From assembly GCA_023144145.1 (NCBI GenBank), contig JAGLGG010000041.1, forward strand, positions 1 to 8,082: a stretch of DNA of 8,082 nt, in the 5' to 3' direction. The notes below the pieces were generated by a model. The model worked only from the letters and a program-made list of their open reading frames with translations, was not told the DNA's origin and ran no database searches. Positions 5,957-8,082 of the stretch are shown in pieces; within the stretch, counting starts at the first letter, position 1; each line of letters starts with the position of its first letter. The translations under genes were made by a program, and so were the position numbers. Origin of the DNA: Anaerolineales bacterium. GTDB lineage: Bacteria; Chloroflexota; Anaerolineae; Anaerolineales; E44-bin32.

Positions 5957-6436
5957 TCATTTTGTTCGAAGACCAATCTGATAAGTAATGGAACCGGTAG
6001 TTCCCCCCGTGAGCTTATCATACAGCTTTCGTGCAGTATGGTTGTCAGGCCTCGTCTGCCAATACACGAATATCCAATTCTGTCGCTCGGAGTACTCCTG
6101 GACTCGTCGAATGAGGTTTGAACCCACTTTGTTCAGCCTTGCATCTTTGGCCACATATAGATCCTGCAAATAACAAACAGGTCTGATTTCCCACGTATCT
6201 AAATGGGGGAAAAAATGGACGATACCGATTAGGCTCGAGTCAACTTTCCGCTCAGCAACGAAACCTCGAATTGGATGTTCTTCATCAAGGATTCGAGCCC
6301 ACAATATGTCAGTGTGAGCTTGAGGGATTGTTGACTCGTAGAATATGAGGTATTCATTCCACAAAACTTCCCACTCACTTCGATCGGAATCCTTGGGGCT
6401 ACGTATTTGATATTCGATAGGTCCGGCTTTGGTCAT
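5957..6436 (-). CDS. GNAT family N-acetyltransferase
   Basis: Acetyl-CoA-dependent acyltransferase of 159 residues from ATG 6436; the acceptor is unknown. The N terminus (YQIRSPKDSDRSEWEVLWNEYLIFYE) is the pattern of a GNAT subgroup with a W-x-x-L-W-x-x-Y-L-x-F-Y helix. The central strand LQDLYVAKDARLNKVGSNLIRRV is motif A, with the acetyl-CoA pyrophosphate loop at about RLNKVGS, and TRPDNHTARKLYDKL is the motif B region with its conserved Asn and Ala-x-x-Leu-Tyr. The frame is open to an ATG at 6505, but TGGAGA (6441-6446) just before 6436 and the usual GNAT beginning support the shorter form. It lies 129 nt downstream of the exported glycosidase gene and 139 nt upstream of deoD on the same strand, so co-transcription is possible but not shown. 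Confidence 0.88.
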   Translation of the reverse strand: MTKAGPIEYQIRSPKDSDRSEWEVLWNEYLIFYESTIPQAHTDILWARILDEEHPIRGFVAERKVDSSLIGIVHFFPHLDTWEIRPVCYLQDLYVAKDARLNKVGSNLIRRVQEYSERQNWIFVYWQTRPDNHTARKLYDKLTGGTTGSITYQIGLRTK

Positions 6437-6440
6437 TTTT

Positions 6441-6446
6441 TCTCCA
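6441..6446 (-). promoter_or_regulatory. Ribosome binding site deciding the acetyltransferase start
   Basis: TGGAGA on the minus strand stands 4 nt before ATG 6436. The alternative ATG codons at 6505 and 6469 would add residues that do not look like a GNAT N terminus. Confidence 0.55.
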
Positions 6447-6565
6447 GGTGAATGATTGAATACGTACATTGCTCCAGCTGTGTTGTTGAACAACGGCGGA
6501 GGCATACTTACTCTACGTTATGAGAAATTGCAACCATTATTGAAACTTCTTGTATGGAAAGCCGC

Positions 6566-7807
6566 TTACCGCTCCAGCGGATTGTCTTCATCAATGGAGG
6601 GGATCAAGCTTGAAAAAACGAGCATTCCTTCAGCGACCGGCCTCGCTGAGTAAACCAAATCTTGGCCTGCAAACCACAGTTGGGAAGAGCCTCCTCCATC
6701 GATATTGATGGCCTCTGAAGCCCCCAGTTCAATCATTAAGTAGGAGAGAGTTTCCAGCGTGACCCCCCACTGCTCTTCAACCACCAACACGATAGCTTCT
6801 CCTGAAAAGGTACGGCCAAAGGCAGTGCGAGCTCGGGGGTAGTATTGATCTGGGCACCATCCTTCCTCCAGGATACAGCGATTGTGCAGGTCAACGGGAT
6901 GACCATGCTGAACCAATAAAGGGAGCCCCCCAATAGTGTTGTAATAGAGATCGGGATCCGGAATCCAGGTCCATGGTTGATCTGGATCAGGCAACTCCTG
7001 TCTTGAAACGATGCCAATGCGGATGTCCCCAGTTTTTGAAATCGATACTGAGCTCCGTTGGATGTCTCTCACATTCTGATCATCGAAATAGCCGTCTAGC
7101 CGCTCCCCGTTCTTCACTGTGAGACCAACCGGTCCATAAGCATATATTGGCGAAAAGAAGTCCCCATTAAAGGCTGCAACTGCACCTGGGTATCTGTTTG
7201 CCATGTTGGCCACACGCTCGCCAGGATATCCGTTCCCAATATGACAGCCAGGCCCTGGACTCATTTGGGGATTGAGGGTGTCGGGAATATGCACATCTCG
7301 ACATTCACCGTAATTCCCATAGCGATCGAAGCCTATTGGGAGAACCGTTTCGAATCGGACTTCGGGTAGTTTAGGATCTATTCTTAGAATTTCGTATGGG
7401 CCGAGCGTACAATGACGAATTCCGATGTAGATTTCAGCCTCACAGACCTCAGAATACTCGCTCCAAACGATTTGAGGAGTTGCTGTCATTACGATAGTGG
7501 GAGATGGCGTAAGTGTGAAGGTGGCCGTCGGTGTGGGCATGGGCGTCTGCGTAGGCTCAGCCGTGGGCGTTGACGTAGGTGGAATACGTGTATTGACCAG
7601 GATTTGATTTGGAGTTGATATCACTAAATTTATTGGATCATCCGCCATGACTAAATCTGGTGGCGATGTAGCGGATGATTCGGAATTCTCAAAAGCTGCA
7701 GCGGGGAAAACGGATCCGTAGGAAACCAATGAAATTAACAAGCCCGCAACAGTTGCTATAAGGCAGACTGTGGCGCCAACGATCTTTTCCGTCGTTTTCT
7801 CTGGCAT
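6566..7807 (-). CDS. Exported phosphodiester glycosidase family (NAGPA/DUF2233) protein
   Basis: Predicted secreted or surface protein of 413 residues. It begins with a signal peptide or membrane anchor: basic MPEKTTEK, a hydrophobic core at about 9-31, and a possible cleavage after FPAAA near residue 38. A low-complexity Thr/Pro-rich linker follows (about 76-111). The catalytic-type domain (about 117-400) has the marks of the family named after N-acetylglucosamine-1-phosphodiester alpha-N-acetylglucosaminidase: AAFNGDFF (211-218), YPRARTAFG (323-331), INIDGGGSSQLW (367-378) and ARPVAEGMLVF near the end. Six cysteines outside the signal peptide could form disulfides. Homologues remove or transfer sugar phosphodiesters in wall polymers or exopolysaccharide, but the substrate here is unknown. 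ATG 7807 is chosen over TTG 7819 because it begins a normal signal peptide and has a purine-rich GGGTAGG just upstream. The gene has its own long upstream region. Confidence 0.88.
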   Translation of the reverse strand: MPEKTTEKIVGATVCLIATVAGLLISLVSYGSVFPAAAFENSESSATSPPDLVMADDPINLVISTPNQILVNTRIPPTSTPTAEPTQTPMPTPTATFTLTPSPTIVMTATPQIVWSEYSEVCEAEIYIGIRHCTLGPYEILRIDPKLPEVRFETVLPIGFDRYGNYGECRDVHIPDTLNPQMSPGPGCHIGNGYPGERVANMANRYPGAVAAFNGDFFSPIYAYGPVGLTVKNGERLDGYFDDQNVRDIQRSSVSISKTGDIRIGIVSRQELPDPDQPWTWIPDPDLYYNTIGGLPLLVQHGHPVDLHNRCILEEGWCPDQYYPRARTAFGRTFSGEAIVLVVEEQWGVTLETLSYLMIELGASEAINIDGGGSSQLWFAGQDLVYSARPVAEGMLVFSSLIPSIDEDNPLER

Positions 7808-7873
7808 GTACCTACCCAAACCTCAGTTCTTCGAATTAATTACCACTCCAATACAATCGTCGTGTTCTCGTAA

Positions 7874-7900
7874 ATTATCTGACCCACCAACTAGCTTCAA
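7874..7900 (-). promoter_or_regulatory. Weak promoter candidate for the exported glycosidase gene
   Basis: TTGAAG (7900-7895) and GATAAT (7879-7874) on the minus strand resemble -35 and -10 boxes (four and five matches of six), but the 15-bp spacer is shorter than ideal. It would give a leader of about 60 nt before ATG 7807. Offered as a candidate only. Confidence 0.25.
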
Positions 7901-7958
7901 AATCGAATTAGGAAATGTAAGTAAATTTGGTTTCGTGTTCGAACTCACATCTCCAAGT

Positions 7959-7987
7959 TTAGTGCGTCCACTAAGCGTAGCTCAGTG
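7959..7987. repeat. Two overlapping, mutually exclusive hairpins
   Basis: TTAGTG (7959-7964) pairs perfectly with CACTAA (7969-7974) around a 4-nt loop. The same CACTAAGC (7969-7976) can instead pair with GCTCAGTG (7980-7987) around a 3-nt loop, with one mismatch that becomes a G-U pair in minus-strand RNA. The element is in the non-coding right-hand region. No T-run follows on the minus strand. The bases AAGCGTAGC here recur in the palindromic repeat at 8028-8068. Confidence 0.35.
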
Positions 7988-8027
7988 TCCACCCTATCTT
8001 GTGGTTAGTCACGATGAATACGATGGG

Positions 8028-8068
8028 CTGTCATTCTGAGCCGAAGCGTAGCGGAGGCGAAGAATCTC
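8028..8068. repeat. Dispersed palindromic repeat (CATTCTGAG...GAAGAATCTC type)
   Basis: The stretch begins CTGTCATTCTGAGCC and ends GGCGAAGAATCTC. Its ends are imperfect inverted copies: ATTCTGAGCC against ATTCTTCGCC, eight of ten, with CCG/CGG paired again inside. From general knowledge, repeats of this kind occur in many copies between genes in Chloroflexota and several other phyla. Only this copy is in the window, and it runs close to the right edge. It is intergenic and has no coding potential that I can support. Confidence 0.6.
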
Positions 8069-8082
8069 GTTGCTCACGGGCG

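Noticed and set aside
2798..6436. Nit1C-type nitrilase cluster (nitrilase with acetyltransferase, radical SAM and other genes)
   Set aside because: A nitrilase and a GNAT gene are both present, but they are separated by deoD and the dehydrogenase, and no radical SAM, AIR synthase-like or flavin oxidoreductase gene is seen.
7500..7580. Repetitive DNA with recurring GTNGGNGT-like units, considered as a tandem repeat locus
   Set aside because: It is explained by the codons of the Thr/Pro-rich linker of the exported glycosidase.
7933..7990. tRNA-like pieces: TTCGAAC near 7938-7944 and TAGCTCAGTG near 7978-7987
   Set aside because: The T-loop-like and D-loop-like pieces are in the wrong order, lack proper 5-bp stems and have no acceptor stem.

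Overview
This window looks like ordinary chromosomal DNA of a free-living bacterium with roughly balanced GC content. The best guess is the phylum Chloroflexota (Anaerolineae-like). That guess rests on three things: an exported protein with a long Thr/Pro-rich linker next to its signal peptide, which is common in that group; a dispersed palindromic repeat of the CATTCTGAG...GAAGAATCTC type at the right edge; and a Leu-dehydrogenase-type amino acid dehydrogenase. It is an inference. All seven or eight convincing genes are on the minus strand, so transcription runs from right to left.

From right to left: the right edge (7808-8082) is a non-coding stretch with a palindromic repeat and two overlapping hairpins. 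Next come an exported phosphodiester glycosidase-type protein (6566-7807), a GNAT acetyltransferase (5957-6436) and a DeoD-type purine nucleoside phosphorylase (5116-5817). A 259-nt non-coding gap (4857-5115) follows, holding an inverted repeat over the deoD stop codon and no gene I can support. Then there is a tight three-gene operon: Leu/Phe/Val-type dehydrogenase (3765-4856), true (branch 1) nitrilase (2798-3763) and a metallo-beta-lactamase-fold hydrolase (2057-2743). A 308-nt non-coding gap (1749-2056) is dense with signals. Last are a XerC/D-like tyrosine recombinase (762-1748) and triosephosphate isomerase (1-745), whose last residues lie beyond the left edge.

The most interesting structure is just upstream of the recombinase. 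A near-consensus sigma70 promoter (TTGACA, 17 bp, TAAAAT) points at the recombinase gene. Immediately downstream of its -10 box is a 28-bp sequence with the architecture of a Xer recombination site (dif): 11-bp arm, 6-bp centre, 11-bp inverted arm, with inner edges CATAA and TTAT as in known dif sites. A recombinase gene beside its own dif-like site resembles the single-recombinase Xer systems (XerS/dif_SL, XerH/dif_H), and the site's position over the predicted transcription start suggests autoregulation. This is a hypothesis from sequence alone.

The dehydrogenase-nitrilase-hydrolase operon is the second point of interest. The genes are spaced by 1 nt and 0-54 nt, so they should be co-expressed. 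A nitrilase releases ammonia from a nitrile, and a Leu/Phe-type dehydrogenase can fix ammonia onto a 2-oxo acid, so a nitrile-nitrogen salvage route is conceivable. The substrate is unknown.
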